This document shows positions 27,451-35,609 of a DNA stretch of 64,000 nt, one piece after another. The translations under genes and the position numbers were made by a program. Numbering within the stretch: position 1 is the first letter of the stretch; each line of letters starts with the position of its first letter. The notes below the pieces were generated by a model. The model saw only the letters and a list, made by a program, of their open reading frames with translations. It was not told the DNA's origin and searched no databases. Source of the DNA: Nonomuraea spiralis (GTDB lineage: Bacteria > Actinomycetota > Actinomycetes > Streptosporangiales > Streptosporangiaceae); contig NZ_BMRC01000006.1 of NCBI RefSeq assembly GCF_014648435.1, positions 1 to 64,000 on the forward strand, written 5' to 3'.

Positions 27451-28815
27451 GTGCGCACGCAGTCCGACGAGGGATACAGCCACGCGCTGGGCAACCGCCA
27501 GATCCAGATGATCGCGATCGGCGGCGCGATCGGGGTGGGCCTGTTCCTCGGCGCGGGCGGCCGGCTGGCCGCCACCGGGCCCGCGCTCGTGCTCTCCTAC
27601 GCCGCCGCCGGGCTGGCCGCCTTCTTCGTCATGCGGGCGCTCGGGGAGCTCGTGCTCTACCGTCCCGCCTCGGGCTCCTTCGTCGAGTACGCCGGTGAGT
27701 TCATCGGCCCCTGGGCGGCCTTCGCCAGCGGCTGGATGTACTGGGTCAACTGGGCCTTCACCGGCATCGCCGAGCTGACCGCCATCGCCGCGTACATCCA
27801 TTACTGGGCCTCCGGCTTCCCCCAGTGGCTGACGGCGCTGCTCGCGCTGGGGTTCGTGCTGGCGGTCAACCTGCTGTCGGTCCGCCTGTTCGGCGAGCTG
27901 GAGTTCTGGTTCGCGATGCTGAAGGTGGTGGCCATCGTGATCTTCCTGGTGGTCGCGCTGGTGCTGGTGGTGTTCGCCGTCGGCGAGGCGGGGCCGGCCA
28001 ACCTGGTCGCGCACGGCGGCTTCCTCCCCACGGGCTTCCCGCTGGTGCTGATGAGCCTGCAGTCGGTGGTGTTCGCCTACGCCTCGATCGAGCTGGTCGG
28101 CATCACCGCCGGCGAGACCGCCCGGCCCCACGAGGTCATGCCGCGGGCGATCAACGGCGTGATCTGGCGCATCGCGATCTTCTACGTGGGCTCGGTGCTG
28201 CTGCTGGCGATGGTCCTGCCGTGGACGGCCTACAGCGCGGGCACCTCGCCCTTCGTCACGTTCTTCGCCGGTCTGGGGGTGCCGTGGGCGGCCGACGCCA
28301 TGAACCTCGTCGTGATCACGGCCGCGCTCTCGTCCTGCAACTCCGGCCTGTACGCCACCGGCCGCATCCTGCGCTCGATGGCCACCAAGCGGGAGGCGCC
28401 CGCCTTCGCCGCCGCGCTGAGCTCCCGTCACGTGCCGATCGGCGGGATCGTGTTCACCGCGGCCATGTTCCTGGGCGGCGTGGCGCTGTTCTACTACCTG
28501 CCCGAGCGCGCCTTCAACATCGCCACCGCCGTCGCCTCGCTGGGGGTGATCAGCACCTGGGGGGTGCTGGTGTACTGCCAGATGCGGTTGCGCGGGACGG
28601 GGCACCGGTCGTCGTTCCCGATGCCGGGGTCGCCGTACACCAACTGGCTGACGCTCGGGTTCCTGGCGCTGGTCGTCCTGTTGATGCCGTTCGCCGACCG
28701 CGATCAGCAGGTGGCGTTCTTCCTGATCCCGGCCCTGGTCGCGGCCATCGCGCTCGGCTGGACGGCCGTACGCCGCCGCCGTCGGCCGCGGCCGGCCACG
28801 CAGGAGGCGGGTTAG
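27451..28815 (+). CDS. Amino-acid permease, APC superfamily (AAT family)
   Basis: This 454-residue protein has 12 predicted helices and the AAT-family opening ALGNRQIQMIAIGGAIGVGL, then GPALVLSYAAAGLAAFFVMRALGE and VFAYASIELVGITAGE. It resembles proton-coupled permeases such as AnsP, GabP or CycA, but the specificity cannot be assigned. Start GTG 27,451 has a GAAGGAG site 7 bases upstream. Its promoter must lie in the 169-bp region shared with dnaE. Confidence 0.88.
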   Translation: MRTQSDEGYSHALGNRQIQMIAIGGAIGVGLFLGAGGRLAATGPALVLSYAAAGLAAFFVMRALGELVLYRPASGSFVEYAGEFIGPWAAFASGWMYWVNWAFTGIAELTAIAAYIHYWASGFPQWLTALLALGFVLAVNLLSVRLFGELEFWFAMLKVVAIVIFLVVALVLVVFAVGEAGPANLVAHGGFLPTGFPLVLMSLQSVVFAYASIELVGITAGETARPHEVMPRAINGVIWRIAIFYVGSVLLLAMVLPWTAYSAGTSPFVTFFAGLGVPWAADAMNLVVITAALSSCNSGLYATGRILRSMATKREAPAFAAALSSRHVPIGGIVFTAAMFLGGVALFYYLPERAFNIATAVASLGVISTWGVLVYCQMRLRGTGHRSSFPMPGSPYTNWLTLGFLALVVLLMPFADRDQQVAFFLIPALVAAIALGWTAVRRRRRPRPATQEAG

Positions 28816-28941
28816 TCTCGTCCGGGCAGGAGTCGCCGCTCGGGGGAGGCCACACTGGACAAGCTGGACGACACACTGGATCCCGCGCCCCTTGAGACGG
28901 CGCCCCCCGAGACGGCGCCCGCGCCTCCCGAGGCGCCCGCC

Positions 28942-29985
28942 GTGAAGCGGTGGGGGGTCGTGCGGGTGGTGGCGGTGGCCGCCGCCCTGGGGGCCGCGCT
29001 CGCGCTGGCCGGCGTGCCGCTGGGCGTCTACCCGAAGCTCGCCTGCGCCGTGCTCTCCCCCGGCTGCGCCACGGACCCGCTCCAGGAGCCGCGCGGCCGC
29101 CTGCCGCGGCTGACCCGGCTGACGCCCGTCCAGGTCGCGCTGAGCGGCACGTACGTCGCACTCGGCGACTCCTACTCCTCCGGCGAGGGCGTCTACGAGC
29201 AGGACGGCAGCCCGGTCAACGGCGGCGCCGACCGCTGCCACCGCGCCCGCGGCTCCTACGTCCCGCTGGTGGCCGGCGCCCACGACTTCAGCGGCGGCAA
29301 CGCCTTCTACGCCTGCAGCGGCGCCACCACCCGCCAGCTCCTGTCCGGCCAGTACGGCCAGCAACCCCAGATCACCCGCGTCGACCCCTCGGCCAGCCTG
29401 ATCACCTTGAGCATCGGCGGCAACGACGCCGGGTTCACCGACGTCCTCACGGGCTGCATCGTCAAGCTGCCGTGGTCGTCGGCCTGCGTCGACCAGGACG
29501 CCGAGGTCGCCCGGCGCATCGACGAGCTGCGGCCCAGCCTGTTCAAGGTGCTCGGCGAGCTGCGCGCCCGCGCGCCGCGGGCCCGGGTCATCGTCCTCGG
29601 CTACCCCAGGCCGTTCCCCGCCTCTCCGTCCCAGGCCGTCGACAACCTGGGCGTGGCCGACCAGCGGTGGCTGAACACCGTGACCCGCAAGCTCAACGAC
29701 ACGGTCGGCGCCGTGACGGCCCAGTACGACCGCGGCCTCGACGGCCTCGGCGCCCCCGGAAGCGTGGAGTACGTGGACGCCTACGAGGCGTTCACCGGCC
29801 ACGAGGCCGGCACCGCGCAGCCGTACCTCAACAGCCTGGCCCTGGACGTGGACGCCCTCACCGTCAACGCCCGCAGCTACCACCCGACCGGCGACGGCTA
29901 CCGCCGCTTCGCCGAGCTGATCAACCGCCAGATCGCCGCCGGCCCCGGCCGGCCCCTCCACAACTTCCGGATGACCGCCCCTTGA
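28942..29985 (+). CDS. Exported SGNH/GDSL hydrolase
   Basis: This 347-residue esterase or lipase has block I YVALGDSYSSGEG (catalytic Ser), SIGGNDAGF (Asn block) and YHPTGDGYRRFA (catalytic His with its Asp three residues earlier in the family pattern). A single hydrophobic helix near the N-terminus (VVAVAAALGAALALAGVPLG) is a signal peptide or anchor, and paired Cys suggest disulphides outside the cell. The start is uncertain. GTG 28,942 gives a short cytoplasmic end. The frame is open back to a CTG at 28,855 that sits 5 bases after GGGGGAGG and would add 29 residues rich in Pro and Glu. Confidence 0.82.
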   Translation: MKRWGVVRVVAVAAALGAALALAGVPLGVYPKLACAVLSPGCATDPLQEPRGRLPRLTRLTPVQVALSGTYVALGDSYSSGEGVYEQDGSPVNGGADRCHRARGSYVPLVAGAHDFSGGNAFYACSGATTRQLLSGQYGQQPQITRVDPSASLITLSIGGNDAGFTDVLTGCIVKLPWSSACVDQDAEVARRIDELRPSLFKVLGELRARAPRARVIVLGYPRPFPASPSQAVDNLGVADQRWLNTVTRKLNDTVGAVTAQYDRGLDGLGAPGSVEYVDAYEAFTGHEAGTAQPYLNSLALDVDALTVNARSYHPTGDGYRRFAELINRQIAAGPGRPLHNFRMTAP

Positions 29986-30006
29986 CCGGCTCCCGGGCGG
30001 GCCGGG

Positions 30007-30915
30007 TCAGGGGCGGGCGCGTTCCTCCGACAGGTGGAGGCCGGCCTCGATGACGGCGTTCATGACGGCCGCCAGCCGCTCCTCCCCGAGCTGGGGCGCC
30101 CGCGTCGCCATCCTGGCCACCAGCGCCCGCTCCCGTGCCAGGTCCCGTCCGGCGAACCCGCCGACGGGCTTGAGCCGCTGCACGACGCCCGCCAGGGCGG
30201 CCCGGCGCTCCAGGAGGGTGGCCAGCGCGGCGTCCACCCGATCGATCGCCTCCCTGCACTCGGCCAGCGTGCCGGGCGACTCGGGCCGCAGCAGCGCCCC
30301 GACCAGCGTCACGGCCTCCTCGGCCGCCCGCAGGTCCGCCACCCCGACAGCACCCGCGCCTGCCTGGCCGGCCGCGCCGCCTTCCTGCGGCGCGGTACGC
30401 GAGGGACCGGCGACGACGAGACCGTCCGCGCCCGCCGCCACCGCCGCCGCCGACAACCCCGGGTCGTGCGAGACGTCGGCCAGCACCGGGCGCCCCGACA
30501 CCGCCCGCGCGGCCCGCAGCACCCCGAGGTCCAGCCGGCCGCCCTCGCACAGGACCACCTGGTCGTTGCCCTCGGCCGCGCAGTAGCCGGCCAGCTCCAC
30601 CCACTCCTCCACCGAGGCCGACGGCCGCCGCTCCACCACCACCGGCAGGCCGAGCCCGGCCGCGGCGCGCACCAGCGGGATGTCCCGCGTCCACGACGCG
30701 CCCACCACCACGGCGTCGGCGAGCGCCGCGATCGCCGGCAGGTCCGCCGCCGAGTACGGCTCGGCCAGCGTGGCCCGCTCCCGCAGCACCTCACGCGCGT
30801 CCGCCTGCCCCCGATGAGGGCGCAGGCTCACCCGTCCGCCGAGCACCACGGCCGGGCCGTCACCCACACGCTGGCCGCCGATCGTCACCATGTGCCGTTC
30901 CAAGGTCGATGTCAT
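30007..30915 (-). CDS. Degenerate DAHP-synthase-like domain fused to an AroQ chorismate mutase
   Basis: This 302-residue protein has two parts. About residues 60-200 resemble the second half of class I-beta DAHP synthases (DAVVVGASWTRDIPLVRAA, SVEEWVELAGYCAAEGNDQV, VLADVSHDPG, AAGADGLVV). The catalytic first half is missing: there is no GPCS and no KPRTS motif, and the LLKRG lysine segment reads VVERR. From about residue 225, AECREAIDRVDAALATLLER begins a normal AroQ chorismate mutase helix bundle. ATG 30,915 is chosen behind a GGGGAG site. An attenuator-like leader precedes it. Likely it is a chorismate mutase whose DAHPS-like part is regulatory or a partner for another DAHP synthase; that is inference. 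Confidence 0.72.
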   Translation of the reverse strand: MTSTLERHMVTIGGQRVGDGPAVVLGGRVSLRPHRGQADAREVLRERATLAEPYSAADLPAIAALADAVVVGASWTRDIPLVRAAAGLGLPVVVERRPSASVEEWVELAGYCAAEGNDQVVLCEGGRLDLGVLRAARAVSGRPVLADVSHDPGLSAAAVAAGADGLVVAGPSRTAPQEGGAAGQAGAGAVGVADLRAAEEAVTLVGALLRPESPGTLAECREAIDRVDAALATLLERRAALAGVVQRLKPVGGFAGRDLARERALVARMATRAPQLGEERLAAVMNAVIEAGLHLSEERARP

Positions 30916-30955
30916 CTCGACTCCCCACTCGGGCCGGCCCCGCGAAGCCGGCAGG

Positions 30956-30989
30956 AAAACCAAAAAGGCAGAGACGGGGCGTCTCTGCC
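30956..30989 (-). terminator. Intrinsic terminator in the leader of the chorismate-mutase gene (attenuator)
   Basis: On the minus strand a perfect 9-bp stem (GGCAGAGAC / GTCTCTGCC, 30,989-30,981 and 30,975-30,967) with a 5-nt loop is followed at once by TTTTTGGTTTT (30,966-30,956). This is a textbook Rho-independent terminator, rare in this GC-rich DNA. It lies 40 nt upstream of the gene start and downstream of a short reading frame, which is where an attenuator would be. Confidence 0.75.
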
Positions 30990-31011
30990 TTGTGCCGACT
31001 CCAGGTGGTCG

Positions 31012-31068
31012 CTAGCTGACGACCGGCCCTCCCGGAGCCGGCTCGATAAACGTGTAGCGACAAGTCAT
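31012..31068 (-). CDS. Putative 18-residue leader peptide (attenuation)
   Basis: ATG 31,068 opens MTCRYTFIEPAPGGPVVS, ending TAG at 31,014-31,012, with Tyr5 and Phe7 near the start. A TAAGGT -10 box (31,080-31,075) ends only six bases before the ATG, so the mRNA would be nearly leaderless, as is common for actinobacterial leader peptides. The stop is followed by short stems (GGTCG/CGACC; CGAC/GTCG) and then the terminator at 30,989-30,956. Ribosome stalling at Tyr/Phe codons could switch the downstream structure. The reading frame is supported by position only, and its translation is unproven. Confidence 0.45.
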   Translation of the reverse strand: MTCRYTFIEPAPGGPVVS

Positions 31069-31201
31069 GTCTGAACCTTACACCGCCCCTCCACCTGCTG
31101 GACGTTCCTTCTCACATCGCGGACTGACCTTCCGGCGAGTCGCCGATGATCCCTCGCTATGGGAGTATTTCTTGGCCGAGAGGGAGGGTTTGAGGCCGTT
31201 G

Positions 31202-32953
31202 ATGTCGGATCGCAAGCAGGACGGACGCCGCATCGCCGGCCGGTACCAGCTCCAGGAGCCCATCGGCAAGGGCGGCATGGGAATCGTCTGGCGTGCCCAC
31301 GACGAGCTCCTCGACCGCACGGTCGCGGTCAAGGAGGTCCGCTACGCCGCCGCCCTGGGCGACGAGGTGCAGCTGCTCAACCGGCGTACGATGCGCGAGG
31401 CGCGCGCCGCGGCCCGGTTCGAGCACCCCAACGTGATCGTCGTCCACGACGTGATCGAGGAGGACGGCCGGCCCTGGATCGTCATGCAGCTCGTGCAGTC
31501 GCGTTCCCTCGGGGCGGTGATCAAGCAGGAGGGGCCGCTGCCGCCCAAGCGGGTGGCCGAGATCGGCGTGGCCGTGCTCGACGCGCTGCACCGCGCGCAC
31601 GAGTCCGGCGTGCTCCACCGCGACGTCAAGCCCGAGAACGTGTTGCTGGCCGACGACGGCCGGGTCGTGCTGACCGACTTCGGCATCGCCACGCTGGAGA
31701 CCGAGACGCAGCTCACCGTGACCGGCCTGGCCGGCACCCCGGCGTTCATCGCGCCCGAGCGGCTCAAGGGCCTGCCCGCGCGCCGCGAGTCCGACCTGTG
31801 GTCGCTCGGCGCGACGCTCTACACGGCCGTCGAGGGCCGCTCGCCGCACGAGCGCGGCATGGCGCTGGCCACGATGCACGCCGTCCTGACCGACGAGCCC
31901 GACCCCGCGCCGCACGCGGGCCCGCTGACCGACGTGATCAGCGGGCTGCTGGTCAAGGAGCCGGTGCAGCGCCTGTCGTACGAGGAGACCGCGCGGCTGC
32001 TGCGCGAGGCCATCGAGGCGGCGAGCCCGCCGGAGACCAGGCGCTTCCCCAGGCAGAAGCTGCGCGTGCCCGCGCCCGTCGAGGACGAGGACGACACCCC
32101 GACCGACCCCGACCTGCCCAAACCCGTCCCCAGGCCGCGATCCAGGGCCGCCGCGACGCCGCCGCCCGTCGAGACCGGCCGGCGGCTCACGCCCTCGCCC
32201 GAGGAAGGCGCGCCCACGGGCCGGCCCACGGTGGCCTCCCGGCAGGAGGGACGCAAGTACGGGCTGATCGCCGCGGCCGCCGCGGCGGTCGTGCTGGTCG
32301 CCGGGATCGGCGGCTACCTCGGGCTGAGCTCGGCCCCCGAGGAGCCGGCCTCCAGGCCTCCGCAGGCCAGGCAGTCCTCCAAGGCTCAGCCCTCGGCCTC
32401 CGCCTCCGACCCCAAGTCGGGCACCGAGTCGCAGCCGGCCTCGCCGTCGGCCACGGCCACGGCCACGCCGACGGCCACGCCGGACAAGACCGACGAGGCC
32501 GGCCCGCTGCCCAGCGGCTGGAAGATGTACAAGGACAAGCAGCTCGGCTTCTCCATCGGGCTGCCCAAGGGCTGGGACGTCTGGGACCGCGGCGGCCGGC
32601 AGGTCAAGTTCAAGGGCCCGGGCGGCGCCTCGAACGCCTACCTCATGATCGAGGAGGCGGCCAAGCCGGGCAAGGACCCGTACAAGGACTGGAAGAGGCA
32701 GGAGCCGTCGCTCAAGAACAACTTCGGCGGCTACAAGAAGCTCGGCATCAAGAAGGTCGACTACATGAAGGCCGCCGCCGACTGGGACTTCACCTGGAAC
32801 ACCGACACGGGAAAGACCCGGGTGCGCGACCGCGGCTTCACCACCGACAACGGGAGGGCGTACGCCATCTACTGGCACACCCTCAACAGCCACTGGAAGA
32901 AGGACTACCACTTCTTCGAGGGCTTCGCCGCGACCTTCAAGCCCGCCAAGTAG
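31202..32953 (+). CDS. Membrane Ser/Thr protein kinase 1 with extracellular sensor domain
   Basis: This 583-residue PknB-type kinase has a kinase domain over about residues 10-270: GKGGMGIVW, VAVKEVRY, HRDVKPENVLL with the catalytic Asp, DFGIA and GTPAFIAPE. A Pro-rich linker, one membrane helix (LIAAAAAAVVLVAGIGGYLG), a Ser/Pro/Thr stalk and an extracellular domain follow. The last has PSGWKMYKDKQLGFSIGLPK and RGFTTDNGRAYAIYW, and is homologous to that of the next gene. The frame is open upstream to ATG 31,067, but those 45 codons have only about 60% GC at third positions against about 90% downstream. ATG 31,202 has GAGG six bases upstream and begins the usual kinase N-terminus. Confidence 0.87.
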   Translation: MSDRKQDGRRIAGRYQLQEPIGKGGMGIVWRAHDELLDRTVAVKEVRYAAALGDEVQLLNRRTMREARAAARFEHPNVIVVHDVIEEDGRPWIVMQLVQSRSLGAVIKQEGPLPPKRVAEIGVAVLDALHRAHESGVLHRDVKPENVLLADDGRVVLTDFGIATLETETQLTVTGLAGTPAFIAPERLKGLPARRESDLWSLGATLYTAVEGRSPHERGMALATMHAVLTDEPDPAPHAGPLTDVISGLLVKEPVQRLSYEETARLLREAIEAASPPETRRFPRQKLRVPAPVEDEDDTPTDPDLPKPVPRPRSRAAATPPPVETGRRLTPSPEEGAPTGRPTVASRQEGRKYGLIAAAAAAVVLVAGIGGYLGLSSAPEEPASRPPQARQSSKAQPSASASDPKSGTESQPASPSATATATPTATPDKTDEAGPLPSGWKMYKDKQLGFSIGLPKGWDVWDRGGRQVKFKGPGGASNAYLMIEEAAKPGKDPYKDWKRQEPSLKNNFGGYKKLGIKKVDYMKAAADWDFTWNTDTGKTRVRDRGFTTDNGRAYAIYWHTLNSHWKKDYHFFEGFAATFKPAK

Positions 32954-32963
32954 GCTTCCCTGC

Positions 32964-34688
32964 GTGGAAAGGCAGGTCAGCAACCGGTATCGCCTCATCG
33001 AGCCCCTCGGAGAGGGCGGCATGGGGGTGGTCTGGCGTGCCTACGACGAGCTGCTCGACCGTACGGTGGCGATCAAGGAGGTCCGCTACACGGGCGTGGG
33101 CGATGCCAAGCGGGCCGACCTCAACCGCAGGACCATCAGGGAGGCCAGGGCGGCCGGCCGCCTCGACCACCCGTCGGTGATCGTCATCCACGACGTCGTC
33201 GAGGAGGACGGCCGGCCGTGGATCGTCATGCAGCTCGTACGGTCCCGCTCCCTGGCCGAGGTGATCGGCGAACGCGGCCCGCTCCCCGTCCCGCTGGTGG
33301 CGATGGTCGGCGGCCGGGTGCTCGACGCGCTGCGGGCCGCCCACGCCACCGGGGTGCTCCACCGTGACGTGAAGCCCGAGAACGTGTTGCTGGCCGACGA
33401 CGGCCGGGTCGTGCTGACCGACTTCGGCATCGCCGCCATGGAGGCCGAGGCGGGCCTGACGGCGACCGGCGGGCTGGTGGGCACGCCCGCGTACATGCCG
33501 CCGGAGCGGCTGAACGGCGAGCCCGCCCGGCCCGAGTCCGACCTGTGGTCACTGGGCGCGACGCTGTACGCGGCGGTGGAGGGGCGCCCGCCGTTCAAAC
33601 GCGACTCGTGGGCGGCCACGGTGGCGGCGGTGCTGCGCGACGAGCCCGAACCGCCGGTACGCGCGGGGGCGTTGCGGCCGGTCATCATGGGGTTGCTGCG
33701 GCGGGACCCGGCGGCCAGGATGCCCGCGGGAGAGGCCGCCCGCCTGCTCCACCAGGTCGCCACCGGCCAGCCCCTGCCGGCCGACCAGACCCCCATGTGG
33801 TCGACCCAGTTCCCACCCCAGGCCCCACCCACCCCCGGCCCTTCCCATCCGACCCCCGGTGGTCCGTACCCCACGCCCGGCGGCCCCTACCTCACCCCGC
33901 AGGACTCTCGGCCCGTCACGGGCGGGCAGCAGGTGCCGCGCCACACCGTCCCGGGTGGCCCGGAGCGGCGGCGCGGCAGGACGTTGCGGATCGTGGTGCC
34001 CGCCGCGGTGGCCGCCCTGGCGCTCCTGGGCGGTGGCGGCGTGCTGCTCTACGACCAGCTCGCGGGCGCCACCACCCCCACCCCGACGGCCGACGGCCGG
34101 ACCGAGCCGGCCACGCAGAAGCCGACGCAGGAACCGACGAAGGACCCGACGCAGCAACCGACCGAGGAGCCCGGCGGGGAGCCCAGCGGGGACCCGTCGG
34201 ACCAGCCGACGCCCACCGTCACGGCCCGCCCGGTGCCCGCCGGCTGGCGCACCCTCACCAGCGCCGCCGGCCACTTCTCCGTCGCCGTGCCCAAGGCGTG
34301 GCAGGCCGTCAAGACCCCGTCCAGGGACAGCATCCGCGTCTCCGGCCCCGGCACCACCGGCGTCATGATCATCGAGTGGACCGTCCCCGACATCCCGTGG
34401 AAGGACCCCGAGCAACACTGGATCGGCCTGGAGAAGGAGATCGAGGCCAAGGGCGAGTTCGACCGCTACACCCGGATCGGCATCACCCCCACCTCCTACC
34501 TGGGACTGCGCGCCGCCGACTGGGAGTTCACCCGCATGCGCGACGGCCGGCTCATCCACGTGATCAACCGCGGCTTCCACACCGCCGCCGGCCGCCCCTA
34601 CGCCCTGTACTGGGAGACCTCCGACGCCCGCTGGGCCGCCGACCGCCACTGGTTCGACACCTTCGCCAAGACCTTCCGCCCAGAATGA
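32964..34688 (+). CDS. Membrane Ser/Thr protein kinase 2, paralogue of kinase 1
   Basis: This 574-residue kinase begins 10 bp after kinase 1, at GTG 32,964. The kinase motifs are GEGGMGVVW, VAIKEVRY, HRDVKPENVLL, DFGIA and GTPAYMPPE. The linker has Gly/Pro repeats (PTPGGPYPTPGGPYLTP), followed by a membrane helix (VVPAAVAALALLGGGGVLLY) and a stalk of Pro-Thr-acidic repeats (PTQEPTKDPTQQPTEEP). The C-terminal about 150 residues align with kinase 1 (VPAGWRTLTSAAGHFSVAVPK; ADWEFT; RGFHTAAGRPYALYW; TFRPE). The pair arose by tandem duplication and probably senses similar extracellular signals. Confidence 0.9.
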   Translation: MERQVSNRYRLIEPLGEGGMGVVWRAYDELLDRTVAIKEVRYTGVGDAKRADLNRRTIREARAAGRLDHPSVIVIHDVVEEDGRPWIVMQLVRSRSLAEVIGERGPLPVPLVAMVGGRVLDALRAAHATGVLHRDVKPENVLLADDGRVVLTDFGIAAMEAEAGLTATGGLVGTPAYMPPERLNGEPARPESDLWSLGATLYAAVEGRPPFKRDSWAATVAAVLRDEPEPPVRAGALRPVIMGLLRRDPAARMPAGEAARLLHQVATGQPLPADQTPMWSTQFPPQAPPTPGPSHPTPGGPYPTPGGPYLTPQDSRPVTGGQQVPRHTVPGGPERRRGRTLRIVVPAAVAALALLGGGGVLLYDQLAGATTPTPTADGRTEPATQKPTQEPTKDPTQQPTEEPGGEPSGDPSDQPTPTVTARPVPAGWRTLTSAAGHFSVAVPKAWQAVKTPSRDSIRVSGPGTTGVMIIEWTVPDIPWKDPEQHWIGLEKEIEAKGEFDRYTRIGITPTSYLGLRAADWEFTRMRDGRLIHVINRGFHTAAGRPYALYWETSDARWAADRHWFDTFAKTFRPE

Positions 34689-34735
34689 GGCGGAACGGCT
34701 GGTATGAGTGCGGATGAGCCGGGAATGAGCGCGGC

Positions 34736-35599
34736 ATGAGCCCGGCGGATGACGGCGCGACGGAACGGGCCCGGTTCTGGCGGAATCCGGCGGTCCCCGA
34801 GACCGACCTGCTCAAGGCCCGCTACGTCACCCACCGCTTCTCCCGTCACGTCCACGACGGCTACGCCATCGGCCTGATCGTGTCGGGCGTGGAGGAGTTC
34901 GACTACCGCGGCACCCTCCATCGGGCGGGCGCGGGCGAGCTGGTGCTGGTCAACCCGGACTCGGTGCACACCGGCCAGGCGGGCACCCCGGGCGGGTGGG
35001 CGTACCGGATGCTCTATCCGTCGGTGGAGGCGCTGGCGGGGATCGCGGCCGAGCTGGACGCGCCGCTCGCCACCCCGTACTTCCCCGAGCAGGTGGTACG
35101 CGACCCGGAGGTGGCGGCGCTGCTCGGACGGGCGCACCAGGCGGCCGAACGCGGCGACGCGCTGGCGGCGTCCACGTTGTCGCGCACGCTGTTCGCCCGG
35201 CTGCTGAGCAGGTACGCCGCCCCCAGGCCGAGCACGGGCGCGCCGGACGCGGGCCGGCAGGCGGTCCGCGAGGCCGTCGCGCTGCTGCACGAGAGCCTGC
35301 TCGACCCGCCCACCCTGGAGGCGCTGGCGGAGGCGGTGGGGGTGCGGCCGTTCCCGCTGCTGCGCGCGTTCAAGGCCGTGACGGGACTGCCGCCGCACGC
35401 CTACCTCACCTCGCTGCGCATCCGGCAGGCCCGCCGCCTGCTCCAGCAGGGTGTACGCCCGGCGCAGGTGGCCGCCGACGTCGGCTTCACCGACCAGGCC
35501 CACCTGAACCGGCACTTCAAGCGGGTCGTCGGCGTGCCGCCCGCCGCGTACCAGCGAGCCGCAGGAACGTACAAGACCGGACTTTTGCCCGTTTCATAG
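34736..35599 (+). CDS. AraC-family regulator of the azlCD exporter
   Basis: This 287-residue regulator has an N-terminal cupin sensor (HRFSRHVHDGYAIGLIVSGVEEFDY split over two strands; LVLVNPDSVHTG) and two C-terminal helix-turn-helices (ALAEAVGVRPFPLLRAFKAV and AADVGFTDQAHLNRHFKRV, followed by VPPAAYQRA). It is encoded 10 bp upstream of azlC on the same strand. AraC regulators with this sensor placed just before azlCD are a common actinobacterial arrangement, so control of the exporter is a reasonable inference. The inducer is probably an amino acid. Confidence 0.88.
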   Translation: MSPADDGATERARFWRNPAVPETDLLKARYVTHRFSRHVHDGYAIGLIVSGVEEFDYRGTLHRAGAGELVLVNPDSVHTGQAGTPGGWAYRMLYPSVEALAGIAAELDAPLATPYFPEQVVRDPEVAALLGRAHQAAERGDALAASTLSRTLFARLLSRYAAPRPSTGAPDAGRQAVREAVALLHESLLDPPTLEALAEAVGVRPFPLLRAFKAVTGLPPHAYLTSLRIRQARRLLQQGVRPAQVAADVGFTDQAHLNRHFKRVVGVPPAAYQRAAGTYKTGLLPVS

Positions 35600-35609
35600 T
35601 CTTCATCCC

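Noticed and set aside
23784..27698. A 1,304-codon plus-strand frame opposite dnaE
   Set aside because: Antisense shadow of dnaE with Val/Asp/Leu-rich repeats typical of reversed GC-rich coding sequence.
24181..29961. A 1,926-codon open frame on the minus strand across dnaE and beyond
   Set aside because: High GC leaves antisense and offset frames open. The translation is low-complexity Arg/Gly/Ala sequence with no domain, and the true dnaE frame with full motifs lies in the same region.
30007..30915. Intact bifunctional DAHP synthase/chorismate mutase
   Set aside because: The GPCS and KPRTS motifs and the lysine of the LLKRG segment are missing, so only the chorismate mutase half looks catalytic.
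31067..31201. N-terminal extension of Ser/Thr kinase 1
   Set aside because: Third-position GC is about 60%, the sequence has no kinase features, and a good start with GAGG exists at 31,202.
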